From contig JAFTYJ010000059.1 of NCBI GenBank assembly GCA_017464745.1, positions 1-39,881 of the forward strand: a stretch of 39,881 bases of DNA. Direction: 5' to 3'. Source of the DNA: Rikenellaceae bacterium. Its GTDB lineage: Bacteria > Bacteroidota > Bacteroidia > Bacteroidales > Rikenellaceae. The position numbers and the translations under genes were made by a program. Below, one piece after another: positions 1 through 8,402 of the stretch. Under the pieces are notes generated by a model. That model saw nothing but the letters and a program-made list of their open reading frames with translations, had not been told where the DNA came from and did not search any database. How positions within the stretch are numbered: the stretch's first letter is position 1; each line of letters starts with the position of its first letter.

Positions 1-1
1 G

Positions 2-3000
2 CGTGAGGAGTCGAAGGTTAAGGTTATCTTCGTTCCCTCGTATCTGCAAGGCGCCGACGGCATCTTCAACAAACACTACTACGAGTTGTTGGTTGGTATG
101 GACGCAACCGTATTCGCATCGTACTACGAGCCCTGGGGCTACACCCCGCTCGAAAGTATCGCATTCGGCGTTCCCACCATCACCACCACTCTGGCAGGTT
201 TCGGTAAATGGGCCGAGGGCGTGAAAAACCACAAAGGCGTGGTAGTTGTTGACCGCAACGACACCAACTACGAGCAAGTGGTAGAGGCTATCGCAAACAA
301 CATTCTGAGCTTCTCGCTTGCCAAGAAGAGCGAGATGACATCGATTCGCAACGCCGCTTCGAAACTCTCGGAGCAAGCCGCGTGGTCGAACTTTATCAAC
401 TACTATATCGACGGATACAAAATCGCCATGGAAAACGCAGCAGCACGTGCTACTTACTCTTCGCTCGATGGCGGCGCACACACCGAGCAAATCAACTTCG
501 TACGCCAACAACTTTCGACCAACACCCCCAACTGGACCCGTATGATGGTGGAGAAAAACCTCCCCGAGCGTCTGCGTCCCTTAGAGTTGCTGTCGAAAAA
601 CCTGTGGTGGAGCTGGACTCTCAACGGCCACGAACTGTTCAAATGTATCGACCCCGACTTGTGGACCGCAAGTTACAACAACCCCATCGAGTTCCTCGAC
701 CGTTTGAGCTACGACCGTCTTAAAGAGTTGGAGCAAGACCAAGAGTTTCTGGCTAAAATGGATGCCGTGTGGAACGACTTCCAAGCATATATGGCTGAGA
801 AGAAAGATGCCAAGGCTCCCAAGCTTGCATATTTCAGCATGGAGTACGGTCTGCACTCGTCGCTGAAAATCTACTCGGGTGGTCTGGGTATCCTTGCCGG
901 TGACTACATTAAAGAGGCCAGCGACAAGAACGTTCAAATGGTTGCTGTGGGTCTGCTGTACCGCTACGGTTACTTCACCCAAAAACTGTCGAACTTCGGT
1001 GAGCAAGAGGCTACCTACGAGGCACAAAACTTCTACAAACTGCCCATCTCGCCCGTTCGTAACGAGGACGGCTCGTGGGTAAGCATTCAAGTTGCAATGC
1101 CCGGCCGTATGGTTACCGCCCGTATCTGGAAATGCGAGGTAGGTCGTACCGATCTCTACCTGCTCGACACCGACCACGACCTCAACTTGGCCGAGGACCG
1201 CAGCATCACCCACCACTTGTATGGTGGCGACTGGGAGAACCGTCTGAAACAAGAGTTGCTGCTGGGTATCGGTGGTATCCGTGCACTCCGCGCCGTAGGT
1301 ATCAAACAAGAGGTTTACCACTGCAACGAGGGTCACGCCGCATTCATCGGCATTGAGCGCATCCGCGAGTTGATTGCCACCAAACACCTGTCGTTCAGCG
1401 AGGCATTGGAGGTTATCCGTTCGTCGTCGTTGTTCACCACCCACACCCCCGTTCCCGCAGGTCACGACGCATTCCCCGAGGGTATGATTCGTCAATATAT
1501 GTCGCACTTCCCCGATCGTTTGGGTATCACCTGGGAGCAATTCATCAACCTGGGTAAAACCAACCCCAACGACCCCAACGAGAAGTTCTCGATGAGTGTA
1601 TTGGCTTGCAACCTGTCGCAAGAGGTGAACGGTGTGAGCTGGCTGCACGGCGAGGTGAGCAAAAAACTGTTGGGCAATATGTGGCCCGGCTACTTCACCG
1701 ACGAGTTGCACATCGGCTACGTTACCAATGGTGTTCACTTCCCCACCTGGACCGCAACAAGCCTGAAAAAATTGTATTTAAAATACTTCCCCGAGGGATT
1801 CAGCGGTCACCAATACCAAATCCCCGCTTGGCAAAAGGTACACAACATTCCCGACGAGGAGTTGTGGAGCACCCGTATCGCACTGAAACAACGTCTGCTC
1901 AAAACTATCAACCGTCGTCTGGCAGACCCCACCCAAGTTCGTTTTGACAACCCCGCACAGGCTGTTAAGATTCGCGAGACTATGAAGGCCGAGACCCTGA
2001 CTATCGGTTTCGCTCGTCGTTTCGCAACCTACAAACGTGCTTACCTGTTGTTCACCAACTTGGAGCGTCTGTCGGCAATCGTAAACAACAAGGAGCGTCC
2101 CGTACAATTCCTGTTCGCAGGTAAGGCTCACCCCAACGACAAACCCGGACAAGACCTCATCAAACGTATCGTAGAGGTTTCGAATATGCCCGAGTTCGTG
2201 GGTAAGATTCTGTTCCTGCAAAACTACGATATGGAGTTGGCACGTCGTATGGTTCAAGGTGTTGACGTATGGTTGAACAACCCCACCCGTCCTTTGGAGG
2301 CTTCGGGTACCAGCGGTGAGAAGTGTGTAATGAACGGCGTAATGCAGTTCTCGGTTCTCGACGGATGGTGGGTTGAAGGCTACAAAGAGGGTGCAGGTTG
2401 GATGCTGCCTATGGAGCGTACCTACCAAGACCAAAAATTCCAAGATGAGTTGGATGCAGAGTTGATCTACAACACTATCGAGGAGCAAATCGTACCTCTT
2501 TATTATAATAGCCGTAACGCCAACAACGTTCCTACCGAGTGGGTTCACAGCCTCAAAAAGTGTGTTGCCGACATCGCGTCGAACTTCACCACCAACCGTA
2601 TGCTGACCGACTACGAGGAGCGCTTCTATCACAAACTCGCCGAGCGCAAGGCCGCAATGAAGGCTTCGAACTTCGCTCTGGCTCGTGAGATGGCCGCCTG
2701 GAAACGCCGCGTAAGCAGCGCCTGGGATATGGTTAAGGTTGTAGGCGTTCAGAAGGTGGACATCGACAAAGAGGCAATCTTTGTAGGTGGCAAATATCAC
2801 ATCGAGGTGGTTGTCGATATTGCAACCCTGAACCCCGAGGATATCGGTGCAGAGTTCGTTATCGCAAGCCAAATCGAGAACGGCCAAAACGTGAAAGTGG
2901 TATCGAAACAAGAGCTCAGCCTTGTTAAACGCGAGGGTAACTATGCTACCTACGCTACCGAGGTTATTCCCGAGCACACCGGTTCGTACGACTCGGCAAT

Positions 3001-3067
3001 CCGTATCTTCGCCAAGAACGAGAAGTTGCCCCACCGTATGGACTTCGCCCTGGTTAAGTGGGCATAA
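2..3067 (+). CDS. Glycogen synthase (GT3) / alpha-glucan phosphorylase (GT35) fusion, 5' end missing
   Basis: The reading frame is open from base 2, so the N-terminus lies outside the window; 1021 residues are visible. Residues 1 to about 155 match the end of a GT3 glycogen synthase, with the E-x7-E nucleotide-sugar motif (EPWGYTPLE, E43 to E51). From about residue 181 the chain reads as a GT35 phosphorylase with its DUF3417-type N-terminal part (LSKNLWWSW). The pyridoxal-phosphate site is GTSGEK followed by CVMNG, with the lysine at residue 774, and LDGWW follows. GT3 enzymes extend alpha-1,4-glucan from nucleotide sugars; GT35 enzymes release glucose-1-phosphate from it. Both activities would sit on one cytoplasmic polypeptide. 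In Bacteroides I recall two adjacent genes instead. A hairpin terminator follows. The family call is firm; the metabolic balance of the two halves is inference. Confidence 0.93.
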   Translation, partial: REESKVKVIFVPSYLQGADGIFNKHYYELLVGMDATVFASYYEPWGYTPLESIAFGVPTITTTLAGFGKWAEGVKNHKGVVVVDRNDTNYEQVVEAIANNILSFSLAKKSEMTSIRNAASKLSEQAAWSNFINYYIDGYKIAMENAAARATYSSLDGGAHTEQINFVRQQLSTNTPNWTRMMVEKNLPERLRPLELLSKNLWWSWTLNGHELFKCIDPDLWTASYNNPIEFLDRLSYDRLKELEQDQEFLAKMDAVWNDFQAYMAEKKDAKAPKLAYFSMEYGLHSSLKIYSGGLGILAGDYIKEASDKNVQMVAVGLLYRYGYFTQKLSNFGEQEATYEAQNFYKLPISPVRNEDGSWVSIQVAMPGRMVTARIWKCEVGRTDLYLLDTDHDLNLAEDRSITHHLYGGDWENRLKQELLLGIGGIRALRAVGIKQEVYHCNEGHAAFIGIERIRELIATKHLSFSEALEVIRSSSLFTTHTPVPAGHDAFPEGMIRQYMSHFPDRLGITWEQFINLGKTNPNDPNEKFSMSVLACNLSQEVNGVSWLHGEVSKKLLGNMWPGYFTDELHIGYVTNGVHFPTWTATSLKKLYLKYFPEGFSGHQYQIPAWQKVHNIPDEELWSTRIALKQRLLKTINRRLADPTQVRFDNPAQAVKIRETMKAETLTIGFARRFATYKRAYLLFTNLERLSAIVNNKERPVQFLFAGKAHPNDKPGQDLIKRIVEVSNMPEFVGKILFLQNYDMELARRMVQGVDVWLNNPTRPLEASGTSGEKCVMNGVMQFSVLDGWWVEGYKEGAGWMLPMERTYQDQKFQDELDAELIYNTIEEQIVPLYYNSRNANNVPTEWVHSLKKCVADIASNFTTNRMLTDYEERFYHKLAERKAAMKASNFALAREMAAWKRRVSSAWDMVKVVGVQKVDIDKEAIFVGGKYHIEVVVDIATLNPEDIGAEFVIASQIENGQNVKVVSKQELSLVKREGNYATYATEVIPEHTGSYDSAIRIFAKNEKLPHRMDFALVKWA

Positions 3068-3083
3068 CCATCGAAATGAATCA

Positions 3084-3124
3084 GTCTGTCGGCCCAAATA
3101 GCGCCGACAGACCGATTTATTTTC
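3084..3124 (+). terminator. Rho-independent terminator after the GT3/GT35 gene
   Basis: A perfect 10-bp stem (3084-3093 with 3103-3112) closes a 9-base loop and is followed by a T-rich stretch. It starts 17 bases after the stop codon and separates this gene from the downstream glucan cluster. Confidence 0.75.
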
Positions 3125-3140
3125 AAAAACAAGTCCAAAA

Positions 3141-3172
3141 TTTGGTATTTCGAAAAACATTTTGTAAATTTC
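3141..3172 (+). promoter_or_regulatory. Bacteroidota-type promoter for the debranching-GT4-GH57 operon
   Basis: TTTG (3141-3144) is followed after 20 bases by TAAATTTC (3165-3172), which fits TTTG-N19/21-TAnnTTTG in all but the last base. Transcription would begin near 3179, leaving about 230 bases of leader before the debranching gene at 3409. Apart from the terminator, this promoter and the tiny ORF at 3360, I see no other gene in the 341-base gap 3068-3408; it is A/T-rich. Confidence 0.5.
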
Positions 3173-3359
3173 GAAATCAAAACGAAGCGTAAGAAACTGT
3201 TTAAATTTCATTTCGTAATTATTCTAACTCGAACACGGAAAAGATATTGATTAAAGAGAAAAACCGACAGCAAATTGTTGGCAAACATTCCCGAAATCAA
3301 AATCAACACCAAAACAAAGTGTCGAGGCAACCGAAACAATTTAGACAGTTGGAGGTAAT

Positions 3360-3398
3360 ATGATGTCGTTAATAAAATTTAAAACAGTTTCTAAATAA
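3360..3398 (+). CDS. Possible 12-codon leader ORF upstream of the debranching gene
   Basis: A GGAGG sequence (3351-3355) lies 4 bases before two ATG codons opening a 12-residue ORF, MMSLIKFKTVSK, that stops 10 bases before the next gene. A clear Shine-Dalgarno sequence is unusual in this window. The peptide resembles the start of the debranching enzyme (MSVLKFDKTS), so it may be a partial duplication of that start or a translated leader peptide. No homologue is recognised and expression is unproven. Confidence 0.3.
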   Translation: MMSLIKFKTVSK

Positions 3399-3408
3399 AA
3401 ACACAACT

Positions 3409-5352
3409 ATGTCTGTCTTGAAATTCGACAAAACAAGTCTGGGAAACTTGGAGTACTCACTCAAAAAAGAGATGCTCGCAACAGACCGAACAGGCGGTTA
3501 TATGAGCACCACCATCGTGTGCTGCAATACCCGCAAATATCACGGACTGATGGTATGCCCCATCGACGATAGCGATAAAAGTTATGTTATGCTCTCGTCG
3601 CTCGACGAAACCGTCATCCAACACGAGCAAGCATTCAACCTGGCACTGCACAAATTCCCCGGAAACTATGAGCCGAAAGGACACAAATACATCGTGGACT
3701 TTCAGTACACCCCCACCCCCACCATCACCTATCGCGTGGGCGGCGTGGTACTGAAAAAAGAGTTGCTGTGGGTGCACTCGTGCGCACAACTGCTGGTTCG
3801 CTACACCCTGGTAGATTGCCACTCGGAGACTACTCTCCGTCTGCGTCCCTTCTTGGCGTTCCGCGACAAACACGCACTCAGCAAAGCCAATATGGATGCC
3901 GATGGACACTCGTATCCCATCAAAAACGGTGTTAAATGCCGTCTGTATGAGTCGTTCCCCTGGCTGAATATGCAAACCAACAAAACAGGCGTAGAGTTTA
4001 TTGCCGCTCCCGACTGGTACTACGACTTCGAATACGAAGAGGAGTTGGAGCGCGGTTATGAGGGTCACGAGGATTTGCTGACTCCCGGATACTTCGAAAC
4101 CAAACTTGCCAAAGGCGAGAGCATTATCTTCTCGTGCTCGTTTGAGGCTATGAAGTCGGGCAAAGCAATCAGCGAAATCTTTGATGCCGAAATTGCTCGT
4201 CGTACACAAAAGGTCGACTTTATGTCGATTCTCCAACACTCGGCACGTCAGTTTATCATCCGTCGCGATGGTAAAACCGAGGTTATCGCAGGCTATCCCT
4301 GGTTTGGTCGCTGGGGCCGCGACACCTTTATCGCACTGCCCGGTGTAACCCTGTCGCGTGGCGACGTTCAAAGTTGTCTTGATGTGCTGGATACCATCAC
4401 CAGCGAGATGCAAGACGGCCTGTTCCCCAATATGGGTTCGGCCTACAATTCGGTTGATGCACCGCTGTGGTTCTTCCACGTGCTGCAACAATTGGAGGAG
4501 CACAAAATGACCAAAGCCGAAATCTGGGAGCGCTATGGTCAAAAGATGAAAGATATTCTGGGCGCATACAAACGTGGCGTGGGCGATTTGATTCGTGTAC
4601 ACGACAACGGCCTTGTGTGGGCTCAACACCCGCAATATGCAATGACTTGGATGGACGCTGTGGTTGATGGCAAACCCGTCACCGGCCGCGAGGGCTATCA
4701 AGTCGAAATCAACGCAATGTGGTACAACGCGATGTGCTACACCTTGGAGTTGGCCAAAAAGGCAAAAGACAAAGAGTTCTGCGCCGAGTGGAAAGATATG
4801 CCCGCCAAAACCAAAGCCTCGTTCATCGAGTTGTTCTGGGACGACAAACTCGGCTACCTGGCCGACTACGTAAATCTGGCCGAGAAGAGCTGGTTCATCC
4901 GCCCCAACCAAATCATCGCTTGCGCACTGCCCTACAAAATGTTGGACAACGACCAACAAATGGGCGTAATCAATATCGTGAAACAACACCTGCTGACCCC
5001 CAAAGGTCTTCGCACCCTGTCGCCCCGCAACCCGCTCTACAAAGGTCGCTACTATGGTAGCCAACCCGAGCGTGACGCAGCATACCACCAAGGTACCGTA
5101 TGGGTATGGCCTTTGGAGCACTACGTAAAGGCTTGCTTCGATATGTTCGGCAAAACCTTCCTGCCCAAAGCACAAGAGATTTTGGCCGGATTTGAGGAGG
5201 ATTTGACCACCTACGGCATCGGCTCGATTCCCGAGATTTACGACGGTGACCCCCCTCACACTCCTCGTGGAGCCGTTTCGCAGGCTTGGAGCGTAGGCGC
5301 TGTCTTGCGTATTGCTGAGATGATTAATAGTTATAAACGTAAAAGATCGTAG
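3409..5352 (+). CDS. Glycogen debranching enzyme (GH133-type amylo-alpha-1,6-glucosidase)
   Basis: This 647-residue protein has the bacterial/archaeal debranching layout: an N-terminal beta-rich domain (about 15-235, with TDRTGGYMSTT and NTRKYHGLMV) and a C-terminal (alpha/alpha)6-barrel. The barrel begins with the family signature PWFGRWGRDTF at residues 297-307. Such enzymes remove alpha-1,6 branch stubs from glycogen, giving linear chains to phosphorylase and amylases. No signal peptide is visible, so it should be cytoplasmic. The next gene starts 3 bases after its TAG stop, so it is the first gene of a tight three-gene operon (debranching, GT4, GH57). I recall the same order in Bacteroides. 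Confidence 0.93.
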   Translation: MSVLKFDKTSLGNLEYSLKKEMLATDRTGGYMSTTIVCCNTRKYHGLMVCPIDDSDKSYVMLSSLDETVIQHEQAFNLALHKFPGNYEPKGHKYIVDFQYTPTPTITYRVGGVVLKKELLWVHSCAQLLVRYTLVDCHSETTLRLRPFLAFRDKHALSKANMDADGHSYPIKNGVKCRLYESFPWLNMQTNKTGVEFIAAPDWYYDFEYEEELERGYEGHEDLLTPGYFETKLAKGESIIFSCSFEAMKSGKAISEIFDAEIARRTQKVDFMSILQHSARQFIIRRDGKTEVIAGYPWFGRWGRDTFIALPGVTLSRGDVQSCLDVLDTITSEMQDGLFPNMGSAYNSVDAPLWFFHVLQQLEEHKMTKAEIWERYGQKMKDILGAYKRGVGDLIRVHDNGLVWAQHPQYAMTWMDAVVDGKPVTGREGYQVEINAMWYNAMCYTLELAKKAKDKEFCAEWKDMPAKTKASFIELFWDDKLGYLADYVNLAEKSWFIRPNQIIACALPYKMLDNDQQMGVINIVKQHLLTPKGLRTLSPRNPLYKGRYYGSQPERDAAYHQGTVWVWPLEHYVKACFDMFGKTFLPKAQEILAGFEEDLTTYGIGSIPEIYDGDPPHTPRGAVSQAWSVGAVLRIAEMINSYKRKRS

Positions 5353-5355
5353 CCT

Positions 5356-6657
5356 ATGAGAGTGTTAATGTTTGGCTGGGAATTCCCGCCCCATATTGCC
5401 GGAGGTCTCGGCACCGCTTGCTACGGACTGACACGAGGACTCGCACGAAATGATGTGAAGGTAACCTTTGTGGTTCCCCGCGCCCACGGCGACGAGGACC
5501 AACGATTCACCCATATCGTAAATGCGAGCGACATTGAGACCGATTTCTGTCGCAGAGATGAGTACACCAAAGAGATTTGGGAGAACTTGTCGTACATCAG
5601 CATCGACTCGAACATGGTACCTTATGCCACGCCCGAAGAGTATTTTGAGCGCCGCGAAGAGTGGCTCAAACAACGTGAAACCAGCGTAGTTCAAGACAGC
5701 TGGCACCAACGTTATACCTTCTCGGGTAAATATGGTGCCAACCTGATGGAAGAGGTACAACGATATGCTATGGTGGCTGCCGAGGTGGCAAAAGCCGAGG
5801 CCGGAAACTTTGACGTTATCCACGCCCACGACTGGCTCACCTACTACGCAGGTATCGCTGCCAAAAACGTATCGGGCAAACCCCTGGTAGTGCATATCCA
5901 CGCTACCGACTTCGACCGCTCGGGTGCTATCAACCCCGACTCGCCCGTATATCAAATCGAGAAAGCGGGTATGTCGGCTGCCGATAAGGTAATCGCTGTA
6001 AGCAACCTGACACGCGACATCTGTATCAACAAATACGGTATCGACGCCAATAAAATTGTGACCGTTCACAACGCCGTACGTTTCGCTTCGAACACTCCCG
6101 ACTATGGTGAGCGCGGTGTGAAACAAAAAATCGTAACCTTCCTGGGTCGTATCACCTTCCAAAAAGGTCCCGACTACTTTGTGGAGGCTGCTGCCAAAGT
6201 ACTCAAACGTCTGCCCGATGTACACTTTGTAATGGCAGGTAACGGCGATATGTTCAACCACGTTATCCGCCGCGTTGCAAAACTCGGTATCGCCGACCGT
6301 TTCCACTTCACAGGTTTCTTGAAGGGCGACGACGTGCAAAAGATGTTTGCAATGAGCGACGTGTATGTTATGCCCTCGGTATCGGAGCCTTTCGGTATCT
6401 CGCCCTTGGAGGCTATGCGTGAGGGTGTACCCGTAATTATTTCGAAACAGAGCGGTGTAGCCGAGGTTTTGGACTACGCCGTGAAGGTGGACTACTGGGA
6501 TGTAGACGCTATGGCCGACGCAATCTATGCGCTGGTACAATACCCCGCATTGGCCGGTATGTTCGGCCGAATGGGCTATGACGAGGTAACGGGTCTGAAA
6601 TGGAACAACGCTGCTGCAAAGGTTAAGGATGTGTATGCGTCCGTATTGAACGAATAA
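5356..6657 (+). CDS. GT4-family glycosyltransferase, glycogen synthase-like
   Basis: The 433-residue protein has a two-Rossmann GT-B fold. The N-terminal half opens with MRVLMFGWEFPPHIAGGLG, a glycine-rich acceptor loop seen in starch/glycogen synthase-like enzymes, and contains HAHDW near residue 156. The C-terminal nucleotide-sugar domain has FLGRITFQKGPD near 262 and the E-x7-E motif EPFGISPLE (E344 and E352). It lies between a debranching enzyme and a GH57 protein, so a glucan substrate is likely; donor and acceptor cannot be read from sequence. No signal peptide or membrane segment is visible. Family confidence is high, role confidence moderate. Confidence 0.9.
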   Translation: MRVLMFGWEFPPHIAGGLGTACYGLTRGLARNDVKVTFVVPRAHGDEDQRFTHIVNASDIETDFCRRDEYTKEIWENLSYISIDSNMVPYATPEEYFERREEWLKQRETSVVQDSWHQRYTFSGKYGANLMEEVQRYAMVAAEVAKAEAGNFDVIHAHDWLTYYAGIAAKNVSGKPLVVHIHATDFDRSGAINPDSPVYQIEKAGMSAADKVIAVSNLTRDICINKYGIDANKIVTVHNAVRFASNTPDYGERGVKQKIVTFLGRITFQKGPDYFVEAAAKVLKRLPDVHFVMAGNGDMFNHVIRRVAKLGIADRFHFTGFLKGDDVQKMFAMSDVYVMPSVSEPFGISPLEAMREGVPVIISKQSGVAEVLDYAVKVDYWDVDAMADAIYALVQYPALAGMFGRMGYDEVTGLKWNNAAAKVKDVYASVLNE

Positions 6658-6681
6658 AAACAAAAAAAATAGATAAAGAGT

Positions 6682-7896
6682 ATGAAAACCGTATGTTTAA
6701 ATTTCCAGGTGAGCCTGCCTATGACGTTGAAACGTTACCGTTTCTTCAGTATGGGTCTTGACCACAACTACCTGGACGACACCGCCAACAGATACGCTAC
6801 TCAACGTGCTGCCCGTATGTGCTACCTGCCTATGAACGCACTGTTGATGTCGATTATCAAAGAGCAAGCAGGCAAATTCAAAGTTTCGTTCACCATCGAC
6901 GGCATCACCATCGAGCAACTGCGCGCGTGGGCTCCCGAGGTTCTGGATTCGATGAAAGAGTTGGCCAAAACCGGATGCGTTGAGTTTGTGGGTACCACCT
7001 ACTCGCACTCGCTGGCATCGCTGACCGACAAGAGCGAGTTTGAGAAACAAGCCAAAGCACACAAAAAAGCCATCGAGAAAGAGTTTGGCGTATCGCCTAA
7101 GGTGTTCTGCAACACCGAACTCATCTACTCGGACGGTATCGGCGAGATGACTGCCGATATGGGTTACAACACCATCCTGACCGAGGGCGCACGTCACATC
7201 CTGGGTTGGAAATCGCCCAACTATGTGTATGCAGGCGCAGTAAACCAACGTCAAAAAGTGATGTTGCGTAACTACAAACTGTCGGATGACTTGACCTTCA
7301 AATTCTCGTGCAAAGAGTGGAACGAGTGGCCTCTGACCGCCGACAAATATGCCGAGTGGATTGAGGGTAGCACCGGTGAGACTGTGAACGTTTGTGTTGA
7401 TTACAGCACCTTCGGTCTGACCAACGAGGCTCCCAGCGGAATCTTTGAGTTTGTGAAGGCTCTTCCCGAGGCCATTATCGGTCGCGGTATGGAGTTCGAC
7501 ACCTTGGAGGGTTCGGCTACCAAACACCAACCTATCGGCGTGCTGTCGTGCCCCCACCCCATCAGCTGGGCAGACGAGGAGCGCGATGTTACCGCTTGGT
7601 TGGGTAACGAGTTGCAAAACGAGGCATTCAGCAAACTGTATGGTCTGAAAGCCAAAGTTGCCAAGGTTAATAACCCCGACTTCAACTTTGTATGGAGTTT
7701 TATGCAACAAGCCAGCAACTTTTACTATATGTCGAGCCGCTGGTTGGGTACAAGCAATGGTTCGCCCTTCGATTCGTCGTATGATGCATTCATCAACTAT
7801 ATGAACATCCTGAGCGACTTCGGTTTGGAGTTGGATGCACAAATTGCAGCCAAGAAACCCGCAAGCCGTAGCAAAAAAGCCGCTGCCGAGAAGTAA
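6682..7896 (+). CDS. GH57 alpha-amylase-like protein with altered active-site motifs
   Basis: This 404-residue protein aligns along its length with GH57 alpha-amylase-type proteins (LKRYRFF near 16-22, TEGARHILGWKSPNYVY near 167-183, YDAFINYMN near 367-375). The nucleophile candidate is E146 in NTELIYSD and the proton-donor candidate is D240 in VDYSTFG; both are present. Other hallmark residues differ: the motif-1 HQP position reads SLP (11-13), the usual ETFGEH stretch reads STFGLT, and the usual S-D-x-F of the last motif reads ASNF (344-347). GH57 is known to include alpha-amylase-like members lacking catalytic residues, so this may be a weak, redirected or non-catalytic enzyme. It is cytoplasmic, last in the operon, with a lysine-rich tail. 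A terminator follows. Confidence 0.85.
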   Translation: MKTVCLNFQVSLPMTLKRYRFFSMGLDHNYLDDTANRYATQRAARMCYLPMNALLMSIIKEQAGKFKVSFTIDGITIEQLRAWAPEVLDSMKELAKTGCVEFVGTTYSHSLASLTDKSEFEKQAKAHKKAIEKEFGVSPKVFCNTELIYSDGIGEMTADMGYNTILTEGARHILGWKSPNYVYAGAVNQRQKVMLRNYKLSDDLTFKFSCKEWNEWPLTADKYAEWIEGSTGETVNVCVDYSTFGLTNEAPSGIFEFVKALPEAIIGRGMEFDTLEGSATKHQPIGVLSCPHPISWADEERDVTAWLGNELQNEAFSKLYGLKAKVAKVNNPDFNFVWSFMQQASNFYYMSSRWLGTSNGSPFDSSYDAFINYMNILSDFGLELDAQIAAKKPASRSKKAAAEK

Positions 7897-7922
7897 ACCA
7901 CTTTCGGATGTTTGGAAAGATA

Positions 7923-7960
7923 CAAGGCTGTCTGCTATGCGGGCGGCCTTGTGTTTTTTA
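7923..7960 (+). terminator. Terminator of the glucan operon
   Basis: A 13-bp stem with two G-U pairs (7923-7935 with 7939-7951) and a 3-base loop is followed by a run of six T. Confidence 0.85.
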
Positions 7961-7978
7961 TGTGTTATTTAAATAAAA

Positions 7979-8016
7979 AGAGTAGTCCTGTCGGATGCGA
8001 CGGGACTACTCTTTTC
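7979..8016. terminator. Second hairpin between convergent genes, probably the terminator of the minus-strand transcript
   Basis: A 15-bp stem (7979-7993 with 7998-8012, one G-T pair) closes a 4-base loop. It is flanked by A-rich sequence on the left (a T-run for the minus strand) and TTTT on the right, so it could work in both directions. It lies 22 bases beyond the stop of the minus-strand gene ending at 8039. Confidence 0.8.
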
Positions 8017-8038
8017 TTGGGGGGAGGTGACCTCCTGA

Positions 8039-8320
8039 CTACTTGTTGAGTTCGCTCAGTTGGGTAAACAGCGCATCAATGCCGGTAAACATATCACGGC
8101 GAACTTGCGCATAGTGTTTGGCAACAAGCGAAGGGTTGTGAGGCTCGGCGGGGTTGTTGACACGAGCAAACAGGTCGTTGCGAAGTTCAACAGCCTTGTT
8201 CATCACGCCTACAATCTCCTCTTTCTTGTCCGAGTGGAAGTAAATCGAAAGGTAGCAATCGGTTACGACCTCCTCAACCAGATAGTCGATATCCTTTTTA
8301 AGTCTTTTTACACTTGCCAT
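8039..8320 (-). CDS. Small conserved hypothetical protein of Bacteroidales type
   Basis: The 93-residue protein is charged and predicted mostly helical (KRLKKDIDYLVEEVVTDCYL, then EEIVGVMNKAVELRNDLFARV). It has no signal peptide, membrane segment or catalytic motif. I recall similar short proteins as uncharacterised genes in Bacteroidales but can name no domain. It has its own strong promoter at 8349-8379 and its own terminator, so it looks like a single-gene transcript despite lying downstream of argB on the same strand. Function unknown. Confidence 0.75.
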   Translation of the reverse strand: MASVKRLKKDIDYLVEEVVTDCYLSIYFHSDKKEEIVGVMNKAVELRNDLFARVNNPAEPHNPSLVAKHYAQVRRDMFTGIDALFTQLSELNK

Positions 8321-8348
8321 AATCAGTTGTTTTGATTGTTATTTGTCA

Positions 8349-8379
8349 CAAATATAGCGATAAAACCCGAATTTTCAAA
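8349..8379 (-). promoter_or_regulatory. Promoter of the small hypothetical gene
   Basis: On the minus strand TTTG (8379-8376) and TATATTTG (8356-8349) are 19 bases apart, a full match to the Bacteroidota -33/-7 consensus. The start codon is 28 bases downstream of the -7 element. Confidence 0.75.
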
Positions 8380-8402
8380 TTTTTTCGCAGTTTAGTGCCG
8401 CT

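Noticed and set aside
3457-5259. Very long antisense ORFs, here 600 codons opposite the debranching gene; similar ones at 581-1738, 1778-3211, 5365-6663, 13297-14859, 14977-16881, 30896-32125 and 36365-37894
   Set aside because: Each lies opposite a gene with clear family motifs and shows no motif of its own. Biased codon use in the real genes (few TTA, CTA and TCA codons) keeps the opposite strand free of stops.
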